Part shown: positions 43,682-52,588 of the stretch, piece after piece
How positions within the stretch are numbered: the first letter of the stretch is position 1
Layout: each line of letters starts with the position of its first letter
Origin: Blautia hominis
GTDB taxonomy: Bacteria > Bacillota > Clostridia > Lachnospirales > Lachnospiraceae
Direction: 5' to 3'
NCBI GenBank assembly: GCA_002270465.1
Contig: NQOF01000008.1
Location: forward strand, 215,643-279,642
DNA length: 64,000 nucleotides
Position numbers and translations under genes: made by a program
Notes under the pieces: model-generated
The model's database searches: none
Told to the model about the DNA's origin: nothing
Seen by the model: only the letters and a program-made list of their open reading frames with translations

Positions 43682-45169
43682 ATGGACTGGAAGCAGAAAT
43701 TAAAATGGAAGATGCTGATCATACTGCTTGCCGTGATCGGAATCCTGATTGTATGGCAGGCAAACAGAGCGGGAGTAAGAAGACAGGAAGATTACCGGAT
43801 GCAGAGCCTGCAGGAGAATATGATCAAAGAAAATGAGCGGGCCAGTGCCGGTCTGACCCTGCCGGCTTCCTCCCGGAACAATGCGGATGCAGAGGAAAAG
43901 GGGCAGGAGAGTGCCGCAGATTCTGCGGACACAGATGCCCAGGCTGATCATACAGAACAGAACAGCGGCCAGGCTGCCCAGGAGCCAGAGAGTGAAGCGG
44001 CAGCAGCCGCAGTACAGGAACCCCGGATATCCGTATTGCTTATGACAGACGGATACAAAGGATATACGCACCAGAGTGTGAACTTACGGTTTCAGGGCAG
44101 TTATCATCTGAAAGGGAGCCAGGAGATGGACTATGCAGACGGTGAGACATTGGAGCTGACTGCAGACAGTCCTCTTTTCCAGGATGGAAAGCTGGAACTT
44201 CAGGCCGGTGGAGAGGAAAACAGGGCAACCCTGCTGTCAGTGGAAAGGCAGCAGGGAAATCCTGCCTACAGGGGGGATTTTACCGTTTACCAGGAACAGG
44301 GAGGCCTGCGCATTGTAAATACGCTGCCCCTGGAAGAGTATCTGTATGGTGTGGTACCCAGTGAAATGCCGGCCTCATATGACAAAGAAGCATTGAAGGC
44401 GCAGGCGGTCTGTGCCAGAACATATGCCTGTGTACAGATGCAGAAAAGTGCTTTAGCTGACCTGGGCGCCCAGGTGGATGACAGTGTGGCTTATCAGGTC
44501 TATCAAAACGGCGGTGAGGATGCCGGGGCGAGTGCAGCCGTGGATGAGACAAAGGGAGAAATTCTGGAGAGCGGCGGGCAGCCCATTACAGCCTATTACT
44601 TTTCCACCTCCAGCGGTAAAACCAGCACGGATGAGGTGTGGGAAGTATCTGCGCCCGCTTCCTATCTGAAAAGTGTGGACTGCAGCTACGATGCAGAGGA
44701 GCCGTGGCATCAGTGGAGTATCACATTTTCCGCCAAACGCCTGTTGTCTGCTGTACAGGCAAAATACGCGGGAGTAAAAGAAATCCGGGGGATAGATGTG
44801 GAGAAGACAGGTGAGGGCGGTGCTGTCATGAATCTGGCGGTCAATACGGACCAGGGTGTCTACAAGATCAGCAACGAGTACGACATACGTGCCCTGCTGT
44901 CACCAGACGGATTGTCTATTACAAGGCAAGACGGCTCTGTGGTGAAAGGCTCTAATCTGCTCCCAAGTGCATATTTTACACTGGAAGAACAGCGGGATGA
45001 AAATAATGTCCTTAAAGGATATGTGATAAACGGCGGCGGTTACGGCCATGGCGTAGGTCTGAGCCAGAACGGGGCAAAAGGGATGGCAGAGGCAGGGATG
45101 AGTTATCAGGACATTCTTGCATATTTTTACCAAAATGTGGAGCTGGCTGATATCAGCAGCGTTCTGTGA
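43682..45169 (+). CDS. SpoIID/LytB domain protein
   Basis: A 495-residue protein with an N-terminal membrane anchor (about 9-26), a low-complexity Ala/Glu/Gln linker (about 55-105) and a SpoIID/LytB domain: LPLEEYLYGVVPSEMPASYDKEALKAQAVCARTYA near 225 and GGYGHGVGLSQNGAKGMAEAG near 455. SpoIID-type enzymes are lytic transglycosylases that cut denuded glycan strands during engulfment; vegetative homologues also exist. No good ribosome site precedes ATG 43682, so translation may be weak or coupled. A promoter for the next gene starts at its last codons. Confidence 0.88.
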   Translation: MDWKQKLKWKMLIILLAVIGILIVWQANRAGVRRQEDYRMQSLQENMIKENERASAGLTLPASSRNNADAEEKGQESAADSADTDAQADHTEQNSGQAAQEPESEAAAAAVQEPRISVLLMTDGYKGYTHQSVNLRFQGSYHLKGSQEMDYADGETLELTADSPLFQDGKLELQAGGEENRATLLSVERQQGNPAYRGDFTVYQEQGGLRIVNTLPLEEYLYGVVPSEMPASYDKEALKAQAVCARTYACVQMQKSALADLGAQVDDSVAYQVYQNGGEDAGASAAVDETKGEILESGGQPITAYYFSTSSGKTSTDEVWEVSAPASYLKSVDCSYDAEEPWHQWSITFSAKRLLSAVQAKYAGVKEIRGIDVEKTGEGGAVMNLAVNTDQGVYKISNEYDIRALLSPDGLSITRQDGSVVKGSNLLPSAYFTLEEQRDENNVLKGYVINGGGYGHGVGLSQNGAKGMAEAGMSYQDILAYFYQNVELADISSVL

Positions 45170-45172
45170 AAC

Positions 45173-45201
45173 TTGTCATCCGAAGGGGCACATGCTATAA
45201 T
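45173..45201 (+). promoter_or_regulatory. Strong promoter for the YihY-family gene
   Basis: TTGTCA, a 17-nt spacer, then TGC-TATAAT (extended, consensus -10). The predicted start near 45208 rules out the longer gene starts and makes ATG 45241 the likely one. Confidence 0.75.
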
Positions 45202-45240
45202 GGGAAAATAATGCGGAAATTACATGCGGGTGCAGATAAA

Positions 45241-46203
45241 ATGAAGATAATAAAAAGTGTGGTGCGCACAGTCACCGGATTTATGGAGAATATGAATAAG
45301 AATCACGTGTCAGCCTACTCTGCACAGGCTGCCTATTTTATCATACTTTCCTTTATCCCGTTTATGCTCCTTCTCATGACCTCTGTCCGGTATACGCCTC
45401 TTGACAGGCAGGAGGTGATCAATGCGGTTATGCAGATCTGCCCCGAGAGTTTTGAGACCTTCATTCAGGGGATCGTCAATGAGGTGTATGAAAAGTCACT
45501 GACCGTGGTTCCCCTTTCCGGTGTCATCGCCCTGTGGTCTGCAGGGAAGGGGATCCAGTCTCTGACCAATGGATTTAACTGTATCTATCAGGTGAAGGAG
45601 ACCAGGAATTATATTGTGACAAGAGTTCGCTCTGTATTTTACACACTTGTATTTGTCATTGCCATTATACTGACCCTGATCCTCCAGGTTTTTGGCAACA
45701 GCCTGCAGAGGGAACTGAGCAAACATCTGCCGTTCCTTGACAAACTGGTATCCATGATAATCAGTATGCGAGTGACCATCACGCTCCTGGCCCTGTGTGT
45801 GGTGTTCCTGTTTTTGTATAAGTTTGTACCAAACAGGAAGGCAACCTTCAGAAGCCAGATGCCGGGGGCTGTGTTCACAGCAGTGAGCTGGTCTGCATTT
45901 TCCTTTGGATTCTCTCTGTATTTTGATTATTATGAGGGAACATCGAATATGTATGGAAGCATGACCACCATCATATTGATTCTTTTATGGATGTACTTCT
46001 GTATGAATATCATGATGATAGGCGCCCAGATCAACTGCTATTTTGAAGAAAAATTCAAATGGGTGCATCAGGTGGCCACCGAGACCCTCAAGAGAGAATA
46101 TCAGCAGCTCATCGGCAGGGATGATGAGGATGAGGAGGAGGAAACAGAGGATTTGGCAGAAAAAAAGGAAGAAAAAGAAACAAAAGCTGACAAACCTTCT
46201 TGA
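45241..46203 (+). CDS. YihY/virulence factor BrkB-family membrane protein
   Basis: A 320-residue protein with six membrane helices. The BrkB pattern is clear: HVSAYSAQAAYFIILSFIPFMLLL, VVPLSGVIALWSAGKGIQSLTNGFN, and YGSMTTIILILLWMYFCMNIMMIGAQINCYFEE. The C-terminus is a very acidic/lysine-rich cytoplasmic tail. Often mis-called RNase BN, its true role is unknown. ATG 45241 is favoured by the promoter position; 45211 would be nearly leaderless. The pheST promoter overlaps its stop codon. Confidence 0.87.
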   Translation: MKIIKSVVRTVTGFMENMNKNHVSAYSAQAAYFIILSFIPFMLLLMTSVRYTPLDRQEVINAVMQICPESFETFIQGIVNEVYEKSLTVVPLSGVIALWSAGKGIQSLTNGFNCIYQVKETRNYIVTRVRSVFYTLVFVIAIILTLILQVFGNSLQRELSKHLPFLDKLVSMIISMRVTITLLALCVVFLFLYKFVPNRKATFRSQMPGAVFTAVSWSAFSFGFSLYFDYYEGTSNMYGSMTTIILILLWMYFCMNIMMIGAQINCYFEEKFKWVHQVATETLKREYQQLIGRDDEDEEEETEDLAEKKEEKETKADKPS

Positions 46204-46228
46204 CAGAATGCAAATTAGTGGCTAAAAT
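46200..46228 (+). promoter_or_regulatory. Promoter for the pheST T-box transcript
   Basis: Consensus TTGACA, a 17-nt spacer and TAAAAT; it overlaps the stop codon of the YihY-family gene. Predicted start near 46235. Confidence 0.75.
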
Positions 46229-46234
46229 GGGTTA

Positions 46235-46498
46235 CAGACAATACATGAAAAAGGCTGTGAAGGTGTCAGTAGATGTTTATCTTCTGTCAGAGATGAGGAG
46301 TCACCGGCTGAAAGCTCCTCTCAGTTCAGATAACCGTTGAGATTCCCACCGGAGCCGCATTTCTGAAATAGCAGTAAGAAATGACGTCGCTGTGCGTTAA
46401 GCAGAAACGAGTGCCCGCTGTCTTTTTAGCAGATGGGAACAAGGGTGGTACCACGGACTTTACAGGCTTCGTCCCTTTTGGGGGTGGGGTCTTTTTTT
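46235..46498 (+). ncRNA. T-box leader (phenylalanine) upstream of pheST
   Basis: The T-box core AAGGGTGGTACCACGG lies at 46441-46456. In stem I, GGTG followed by TCAGTAGA faces GAGATTCCCACC, which places a TTC phenylalanine specifier at 46343-46345; this matches the downstream pheS. The terminator is a 12-bp helix with several G-U pairs (46464-46475 with 46481-46492), then TTTTTTT. Uncharged tRNA-Phe would switch on pheST. The T-box is certain; the specifier position is from pairing by eye. Confidence 0.92.
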
Positions 46499-46527
46499 AT
46501 TGTCAGAAATAAGTAACTAAGGCACTG

Positions 46528-46554
46528 GTAACTGTTCAGTACCCTCACAGTTAC
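46528..46554. repeat. 27-bp inverted repeat, copy E (upstream of pheS)
   Basis: Identical to copy C. It sits between the T-box terminator and pheS and ends 27 nt before the pheS start codon, so it would be in the leader of every read-through transcript. Confidence 0.9.
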
Positions 46555-46581
46555 AGGAATAAAACGTATAAGGAGATTGCT

Positions 46582-47601
46582 ATGAAAGAAAAATTACAGC
46601 GTATTCAGGAAGAAGCTGCAAAGCGCATCCAGGAGTCGGATTCCCTGGAAAAATTAAATGATGTACGTGTTGCTTTTCTTGGAAAAAAAGGAGAGCTGAC
46701 AGCAGTTTTAAAAGGTATGAAAGAGGTAGCTGCGGAGGACAGGCCAAAGGTTGGGCAGTGGGTAAATGAAACTCGTGCGCAGATTGAAAAACATCTGGAG
46801 GATACCAGAGTTAAACTGGAAGCCGCCGTTATGGAGGAAAGGCTGAAAGCGGAAGTCATCGACGTAACTCTCCCGGCCGAGAAAATGGAGATTGGCCATA
46901 GGCATCCAAACACCATAGCGCTGGAGGAAGTGGAGCGTATCTTCATCGGTATGGGCTATGAAGTTGTGGAAGGTCCGGAAGTGGAGTACATGGATTACAA
47001 CTTTACAAAACTGAATATCCCGGAGGGCCATCCTGCCAGAGATGAACAGGATACCTTTTTCATTGACGATAAAATCTGTCTGCGTTCCCAGACTTCCCCG
47101 GTACAGGCACGTACCATGGAGAAGGGAGAACTGCCAATCCGTATGATCGCACCGGGACGTGTGTTCCGTTCTGATGAAGTGGATGCAACACATTCCCCTT
47201 CCTTCCATCAGATTGAAGGTCTTGTCATTGACAAGCACATTACGTTTGCGGACTTAAAGGGTACTCTGGAGGAGTTTGCCAAAGAACTGTTCGGACCGGA
47301 GACTAAGACGAAATTCCGCCCCCACCACTTCCCGTTCACAGAGCCAAGCGCAGAGGTGGATGTTTCCTGCTTCAAGTGCGGAGGCAAAGGATGCCGTTTC
47401 TGTAAAGGATCCGGCTGGATCGAGATCCTGGGCTGCGGTATGGTTCACCCCCATGTCCTTGAAATGTGCGGCATTGACCCGGAAGAATACACTGGTTTCG
47501 CATTTGGTGTGGGCTTGGAGCGTATTGCACTGCTGAAATATGAGATTGATGATATGAGACTTCTGTACGAAAACGACACCAGATTCCTGAAGCAGTTCTG
47601 A
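46582..47601 (+). CDS. pheS: Phenylalanine-tRNA ligase alpha subunit
   Basis: A 339-residue class II synthetase subunit. It has the N-terminal coiled coil that binds tRNA (about 1-85), motif 2 (RVFRSDEVDATHSPSFHQIEG near 195) and motif 3 (GFAFGVGLERIALLKY near 305), plus the phenylalanine pocket segment PHHFPFTEPSAEVDV. The start follows AAGGAG. It forms the alpha2beta2 enzyme with PheT, whose gene starts 62 nt later. Expression is T-box controlled. Confidence 0.97.
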   Translation: MKEKLQRIQEEAAKRIQESDSLEKLNDVRVAFLGKKGELTAVLKGMKEVAAEDRPKVGQWVNETRAQIEKHLEDTRVKLEAAVMEERLKAEVIDVTLPAEKMEIGHRHPNTIALEEVERIFIGMGYEVVEGPEVEYMDYNFTKLNIPEGHPARDEQDTFFIDDKICLRSQTSPVQARTMEKGELPIRMIAPGRVFRSDEVDATHSPSFHQIEGLVIDKHITFADLKGTLEEFAKELFGPETKTKFRPHHFPFTEPSAEVDVSCFKCGGKGCRFCKGSGWIEILGCGMVHPHVLEMCGIDPEEYTGFAFGVGLERIALLKYEIDDMRLLYENDTRFLKQF

Positions 47602-47663
47602 TCGCAGAGAAGAGATATGTGGGAAATCCTGAGACAGAATAATAATTATAGAGGAGAACAACA

Positions 47664-50081
47664 ATGAATACATCTTTATCATGGATTAAAATGTATGTGC
47701 CGGATCTTGACGTTACGGCACAGGAATATACAGATGCAATGACCTTATCCGGAACTAAAGTGGAAGGGTTTGAAGAACTGGATGCAGATTTGGAAAATAT
47801 CGTTATCGGACAGATTGAGAAGATCGAACCGCATCCGGATGCAGACAAACTGATTATCTGTCAGGTCAATGTGGGAACCGAGACCGTTCAGATCGTGACC
47901 GGTGCGCCCAATGTAAAAGAAGGAGACAAAATCCCGGTAGTCCTGGACGGGGGCCGTGTGGCAGGCGGACATGACGGCAAGAAGACACCGGGCGGTGTAA
48001 AGATTAAAAAAGGAAAACTGCGTGGGATAGAATCCTGCGGTATGATGTGCTCTATTGAAGAGCTGGGTTCCACAAGAGAATTTTATCCGGAAGCTCCCGA
48101 ATACGGTATTTACATCTTCCCGGAGGACGCAGTGGTTGGCGAGAGTGCTATCCATGCGCTGGGACTGGATGACGTGGTATTTGAATATGAGATCACTTCA
48201 AACCGTGTGGACTGCTACAGTGTGATCGGTATCGCAAGAGAAGCTGCAGCTACATTTAATAAAAAATTCGTTCCTCCCACAGTGGAAGTGAAGGGAAATC
48301 AAGAGGATGCCCATGACTACATCAAAGTGAGTGTTGAGGACCCGGATCTGTGTCCCCGCTACTGTGCAAGGGTAGTAAAAAACGTAAAGATCGGACCCTC
48401 ACCGAAATGGATGCAGCGCTGTCTGGCTGCAAATGGTATCCGTCCGATCAATAACCTGGTAGATATCACCAATTACGTGATGGAAGAATTCGGACAGCCT
48501 ATGCATGCCTATGATATGGACACCATTGAAGGACAGGAAATCATCGTGCGCCGTGCCTCAAAAGATGAGAAATTCGTCACACTGGACGGCCAGGAGCGTG
48601 TTCTGGACGATTCCGTACTGATGATCTGCGATGGCAAAAAACCGGTTGGAATTGCCGGTATCATGGGCGGGGAAAATTCCATGATCACGGATACAGTAAG
48701 CACTGTATTATTTGAGGCAGCCTGCTTTGACGGGGTTAATATCCGTCTTTCCAGCAAAAAAGTGGGACTCAGGACAGATGCATCCGGCAAATTCGAGAAG
48801 GGTCTGGATCCAAACAACGCGGAGGCTGCCATCGACAGAGCCTGCCAGCTTATTGAAGAATTTGGCTGTGGGGAAGTGGTAGGCCAAATGGTTGATGTGT
48901 ATTCTAAAGTGAAAGAACCGGTACGCGTTGCATTTGAGCCGGAGAAGATAAATGATTTACTGGGGACTCAGCTTTCCAAGGAGGAAATGCTTTCCTATCT
49001 CTCAAAAGTGGAGCTGGCATATGATGAGAATACAAATGAAATCGTAGCACCTACCTTCCGCGCTGACATTTTCCGCACTGCGGATATTGCGGAGGAAGTG
49101 GCACGTTTCTACGGCTATGACAATATCCCCACAACCCTTCCAAAAGGAGAGGCTACCACAGGAAAGCTGCCGTTTAAGCTGCGCATTGAGCAGGCCGCAA
49201 GAGATATGGCAGAATGCAATGGATTTTCACAGGGATACTGTTATTCCTTTGAAAGCCCTAAGGTATTTGACAAACTGCTGATCCCCGCTGATGATGAGCT
49301 GCGCAAAGTGATCACCATTTCCAATCCTCTGGGTGAAGATTTCAGTATCATGAGGACAACACCGCTGAATGGTATGCTGCAGTCTCTCGGAACAAACTAT
49401 AAGAGAAGAAATAAGGATGTGCGTCTCTATGAGCTGGGCAATATCTATCTGCCGAAGGAACTGCCTCTAAAGGGCCTGCCTGAAGAGAGGATGATGTTTA
49501 CGCTGGGTATGTATGGCGCTGGTGATTTCTTTGCAATGAAAGGTGTTGTGGAAGAATTCCTGGATAAGATAGGCATGCACGAGAAAGAAGAATATGATCC
49601 CAGATCAGGCAAGCCGTTCCTCCATCCGGGACGTCAGGCAGACATTATCTACAGCGGAACTATGATCGGTTATATGGGAGAGGTACACCCGGCTGTAGCG
49701 GACACTTACGGCATCGGGGAGAGAGCTTATGTGGCTGTGCTGGATATCCCGGCTATTCTGGAGTTTGCAACTTTTGACAGAAAGTATGAAGGGATTGCAA
49801 AGTTCCCGGCAGTGAGTCGTGATATCAGTATGGTAGTGCCGAAACATGTGCTGGCAGGAGAGATTGAACATGTTCTTGTACAGCGCGGCGGCAAGATCCT
49901 GGAGAGTTATCATCTCTTTGATATCTACGAGGGAAGCCAGATCAAAGACGGATATAAATCCTTGGCGTACTCTGTTACCTTCCGTGCAAAAGATAAAACA
50001 CTGGAGGAGGCTGAGATCACAGCAGCCATGAAGAAAATCTTAAACGGGCTGGAAGGCCTTGGAATAGAGCTGCGTAAATAA
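47664..50081 (+). CDS. pheT: Phenylalanine-tRNA ligase beta subunit
   Basis: An 805-residue full-length beta subunit: an N-terminal OB/EMAP-type tRNA-binding domain (VIGQIEKIEPHPDADKLIICQV near 52), B3/B4 editing domain (about 210-370), B5 domain, catalytic-like core and the C-terminal FDX-ACB anticodon-binding domain (KFPAVSRDISMVVPKHVLAGEIE near 713). It hydrolyses mischarged Tyr-tRNA-Phe. It is cotranscribed with pheS; GAGGAG precedes the start. Confidence 0.97.
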   Translation: MNTSLSWIKMYVPDLDVTAQEYTDAMTLSGTKVEGFEELDADLENIVIGQIEKIEPHPDADKLIICQVNVGTETVQIVTGAPNVKEGDKIPVVLDGGRVAGGHDGKKTPGGVKIKKGKLRGIESCGMMCSIEELGSTREFYPEAPEYGIYIFPEDAVVGESAIHALGLDDVVFEYEITSNRVDCYSVIGIAREAAATFNKKFVPPTVEVKGNQEDAHDYIKVSVEDPDLCPRYCARVVKNVKIGPSPKWMQRCLAANGIRPINNLVDITNYVMEEFGQPMHAYDMDTIEGQEIIVRRASKDEKFVTLDGQERVLDDSVLMICDGKKPVGIAGIMGGENSMITDTVSTVLFEAACFDGVNIRLSSKKVGLRTDASGKFEKGLDPNNAEAAIDRACQLIEEFGCGEVVGQMVDVYSKVKEPVRVAFEPEKINDLLGTQLSKEEMLSYLSKVELAYDENTNEIVAPTFRADIFRTADIAEEVARFYGYDNIPTTLPKGEATTGKLPFKLRIEQAARDMAECNGFSQGYCYSFESPKVFDKLLIPADDELRKVITISNPLGEDFSIMRTTPLNGMLQSLGTNYKRRNKDVRLYELGNIYLPKELPLKGLPEERMMFTLGMYGAGDFFAMKGVVEEFLDKIGMHEKEEYDPRSGKPFLHPGRQADIIYSGTMIGYMGEVHPAVADTYGIGERAYVAVLDIPAILEFATFDRKYEGIAKFPAVSRDISMVVPKHVLAGEIEHVLVQRGGKILESYHLFDIYEGSQIKDGYKSLAYSVTFRAKDKTLEEAEITAAMKKILNGLEGLGIELRK

Positions 50082-50124
50082 GAGAAAAGACGCGGCTTGC
50101 AGAAATTTTGGGAGAGCAGGCAAT

Positions 50125-50727
50125 ATGAAGCTTTATATTATCCGTCACGGGGAAACCTCCTGGAATGTCCAGAGAAGACTTCAGGGAGCCTCGGATACGG
50201 ATTTAAATGAGAATGGCATTACTCTGGCAAAGCGGACGGGGGAAGCGTTAAAAGAGATTCCCTTTGACCTCTGCTTTACCAGCCCGTTAAAACGGGCTAA
50301 AATGACTGCAGAACTGATACTGGCTGGAAGAGATATTCCCATATACGACGATGAACGTCTCCGGGAGATCTCTTTCGGCGAATGGGAAGGGCGGGATTCC
50401 GCCCTTTTGCCCGTCCATATGCTGGACAATTTTTTCCATCATACAGAGGTTTATGAACCGCCAAAAGGCGGGGAGAGTATCAGGGAAATCTGCACAAGGA
50501 CCAAAGATTTTTTCCAGGAGCTTATATATAGGGAAAAACTGCAGGATAAAACACTGCTGATCGCATCCCACGGATGTGCTGTGCGGGCACTTCTGCAGAA
50601 TGTTTATGCCGATGCGGAAATCAGGAATTTTTGGCATGGCTGTGTTCCGCCGAACTGTGGTGTCAATATTGTGGAGGTGGCAGACGGCAGGGCAGAACTC
50701 CTGGAAGAGGATATAGTGTTTGGCTGA
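50125..50727 (+). CDS. Histidine phosphatase-family protein (phosphoglycerate mutase-like)
   Basis: A 200-residue protein with the RHGE motif ([17 protein letters not shown], residues 4-20) carrying the phosphorylated histidine and the second catalytic His in [12 protein letters not shown] near residue 153. Members are cobalamin-pathway, sugar-phosphate or nucleotide phosphatases; substrate cannot be assigned. It lies 43 nt after pheT and 77 nt before queA, all in one direction, so it probably belongs to the pheST transcript or its read-through. Confidence 0.88.
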   Translation: MKLYIIRHGETSWNVQRRLQGASDTDLNENGITLAKRTGEALKEIPFDLCFTSPLKRAKMTAELILAGRDIPIYDDERLREISFGEWEGRDSALLPVHMLDNFFHHTEVYEPPKGGESIREICTRTKDFFQELIYREKLQDKTLLIASHGCAVRALLQNVYADAEIRNFWHGCVPPNCGVNIVEVADGRAELLEEDIVFG

Positions 50728-50804
50728 TCAGTGATGCGGCAGGCAGTGTCAGGAAACCGGATGTATCTGCCCGGCCTGCTGTTCACGGAAATAAAGGAGA
50801 AAAC

Positions 50805-51830
50805 ATGAAGACATCAGATTTTTATTATGATTTGCCGGAGGAACTGATCGCGCAGGACCCCCTTGCTGACCGTTCCGCTTCCAGGCTGCTGCATCTGGAC
50901 CGGGAAACAGGTGAGATTGAGCATACAGATTTCAAACATATTACCAGATACTTAAAACCGGGTGACTGCCTTGTCATCAATGACACAAAGGTGATTCCTG
51001 CCCGCCTGTACGGAAACAAAGTGGGAACAGATGCAGGAATTGAGATACTGCTGCTGAAAAGAAAAGGCGACAATGTGTGGGAGACACTGGTAAAGCCGGG
51101 GAAAAAGGCAAGACCGGGAACGGTCATCAGCTTCGGGGACGGGCTTCTCACAGGGGAAGTCATAGATGTGGTGGAGGAAGGAAACCGTCTGATTCAATTC
51201 AGTTATGAGGGCATTTTTGAGGAAATCCTGGATAAACTGGGAGAGATGCCACTTCCGCCTTATATTACCCACAAGCTGGAGGATAAGAACAGGTATCAGA
51301 CCGTCTATGCTAAAAATGAGGGAAGCGCCGCCGCCCCTACAGCAGGACTTCATTTTACAGAGGAACTGCTGGAGGAGATACGGGGGATGGGAATTGCCAT
51401 TGCCCACGTTACGCTGCATGTTGGTCTTGGTACCTTCCGTCCGGTGAAAGTAGATGATGTGGAGAAGCATCATATGCATTCGGAGTTCTATGTGGTGGAG
51501 GAAGACCAGGCAAAATTGATCAACGATACCAGGAAAAACGGCGGCAGAATCATCTCTGTGGGTACGACAAGCTGCCGCACACTGGAATCTGCTGCGGATG
51601 AATTTGGAAATCTTCAGGCAAAAAGCGGATGGACAGAGATCTTTATCTATCCGGGGTATGAATTTAAGATCATTGACGGGTTGATCACCAACTTCCACCT
51701 TCCGGAATCTACGCTGCTCATGCTGGTGTCGGCTTTGGCTGGGAAAGAACATATTATGAAGGCGTATGAAGAGGCGGTGAAGGAAAGATATCGGTTCTTT
51801 TCGTTTGGGGATGCCATGCTGATTGTATAA
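50805..51830 (+). CDS. queA: S-adenosylmethionine:tRNA ribosyltransferase-isomerase
   Basis: A 341-residue enzyme that transfers the ribosyl group of SAM to preQ1-modified tRNA, making epoxyqueuosine. Family hallmarks are the [19 protein letters not shown] start, [15 protein letters not shown] near 55, [14 protein letters not shown] near 178, and [19 protein letters not shown] near 298. ATG 50805 follows AAAGGAG and is the normal QueA start; a longer overlapping frame is not conserved. tgt and other queuosine genes are not in the window. Confidence 0.96.
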   Translation: MKTSDFYYDLPEELIAQDPLADRSASRLLHLDRETGEIEHTDFKHITRYLKPGDCLVINDTKVIPARLYGNKVGTDAGIEILLLKRKGDNVWETLVKPGKKARPGTVISFGDGLLTGEVIDVVEEGNRLIQFSYEGIFEEILDKLGEMPLPPYITHKLEDKNRYQTVYAKNEGSAAAPTAGLHFTEELLEEIRGMGIAIAHVTLHVGLGTFRPVKVDDVEKHHMHSEFYVVEEDQAKLINDTRKNGGRIISVGTTSCRTLESAADEFGNLQAKSGWTEIFIYPGYEFKIIDGLITNFHLPESTLLMLVSALAGKEHIMKAYEEAVKERYRFFSFGDAMLIV

Positions 51831-51863
51831 AACCCGATAGTATGTTATTTAAATCAGAGGGAA

Positions 51864-51913
51864 TTAGTAATTATAGACAATAATGTAATGTGTTTATTGT
51901 TGAAAATTACTAA
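51864..51913. other. Two-tier hairpin after queA
   Basis: A perfect 9-bp outer stem TTAGTAATT / AATTACTAA and a perfect 7-bp inner stem ACAATAA / TTATTGT, separated by 4-nt internal loops. There is no T run after it, so it is not a typical terminator. It lies 33 nt after the queA stop. Confidence 0.55.
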
Positions 51914-52010
51914 TTTATTCTATGGAAAAAGGCTGCTGACAACAAGATATGAGATTGAAATTTTTCAAAAGTCTGTTTACTAAATCAGTCTTAAAAGGAT
52001 CAATTTAGAA

Positions 52011-52052
52011 AACGGTAGCGGCATCGTGTTGGATGCCGTTGCCGTTTTTTTT
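52011..52052 (+). terminator. Terminator-like hairpin, first of a related pair
   Basis: A 15-bp stem (AACGGTAGCGGCATC with its near complement) and a 6-nt loop, then TTTTTTTT. It may end the queA transcript 180 nt downstream. A diverged copy lies at 52538. Confidence 0.75.
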
Positions 52053-52059
52053 CCTCAAT

Positions 52060-52416
52060 CTACTGGGGTGCCAAAGAAATCAGTAAAGTTTTTAAACGGA
52101 TTGTTGATGATAAAATGTAGCGTAAAGTCGTTCTTGAATGTAATGGATGAGATAGTCCCGCGGAAAACATAGATTCAACCTGGAATTCTCCATACTGGCT
52201 TTTGAGAGTCTTTGGAGAATGTCCGTTTCTCTTGTTGTCAGTGGATAGAGTCCCTTTTTGATTTTTTTCATACCCAAGTGAGGCATCCAGTTCCGCTTCC
52301 ATAAGTTCCTGAAGAAGCTCTTTAAAACTGTCTTTCAAGAGTGCGTATACATCTGCAATGCTGCTAATGTTGTTTTCTGAAATAATCTGTCGTATTTGTT
52401 CCTTTGCTATTGGCAT
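52060..52416 (-). pseudogene. Truncated IS256-family (Mutator) transposase
   Basis: The first ~75 residues match the N-terminus of IS256-type transposases: PIAKEQIRQIISENN, DVYALLKDSFKELLQELMEAELDASLGYEK, then RNGHSPKTLKSQYGEFQVE. After that the frame departs from the family: the expected PRDR segment appears in another frame (CFPRD) and the catalytic DDE region is absent, so an internal deletion and frameshift have removed most of the gene. The start codon and its AAAAGGAGT site are intact. It cannot be an active transposase. Confidence 0.85.
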
Positions 52417-52510
52417 AAAAATACTCCTTTTCGATAAGAATTGTCATATCTGAATTCTTACCAAAAAGGAGACACTTTTTACCAAAGATACAAACTATTT
52501 TACACTACCT
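52060..52510 (-). mobile_element. IS256-family insertion sequence remnant
   Basis: The transposase fragment plus its upstream ~90 nt. On the minus strand this upstream end reads GGTAGTGTAAAATAG..., with the sort of outer sequence seen at IS256-family terminal repeats. The matching right-hand terminal repeat was searched for in 51831-52100 and not found, so one end is lost. Confidence 0.65.
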
Positions 52511-52537
52511 ATTTTTTATGGTAAAAGACTGCAGAAG

Positions 52538-52581
52538 ACGGTAACAGCATTGTGTTGATGTTGCTGCCGTTTTCCTTTTTT
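52538..52581 (+). terminator. Terminator-like hairpin, second of a related pair
   Basis: A 13-bp imperfect stem (ACGGTAACAGCAT with ATGTTGCTGCCGT) followed by a T-rich tail in the plus direction. Its sequence and order of elements parallel the hairpin at 52011. No plus-strand gene precedes it now, as the IS remnant is on the other strand. Confidence 0.6.
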
Positions 52582-52588
52582 ATTAAAG

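Noticed and set aside
45166-45240. Longer N-terminus for the YihY-family protein
   Set aside because: It would start before or at the predicted transcription start and adds residues not seen in the family.
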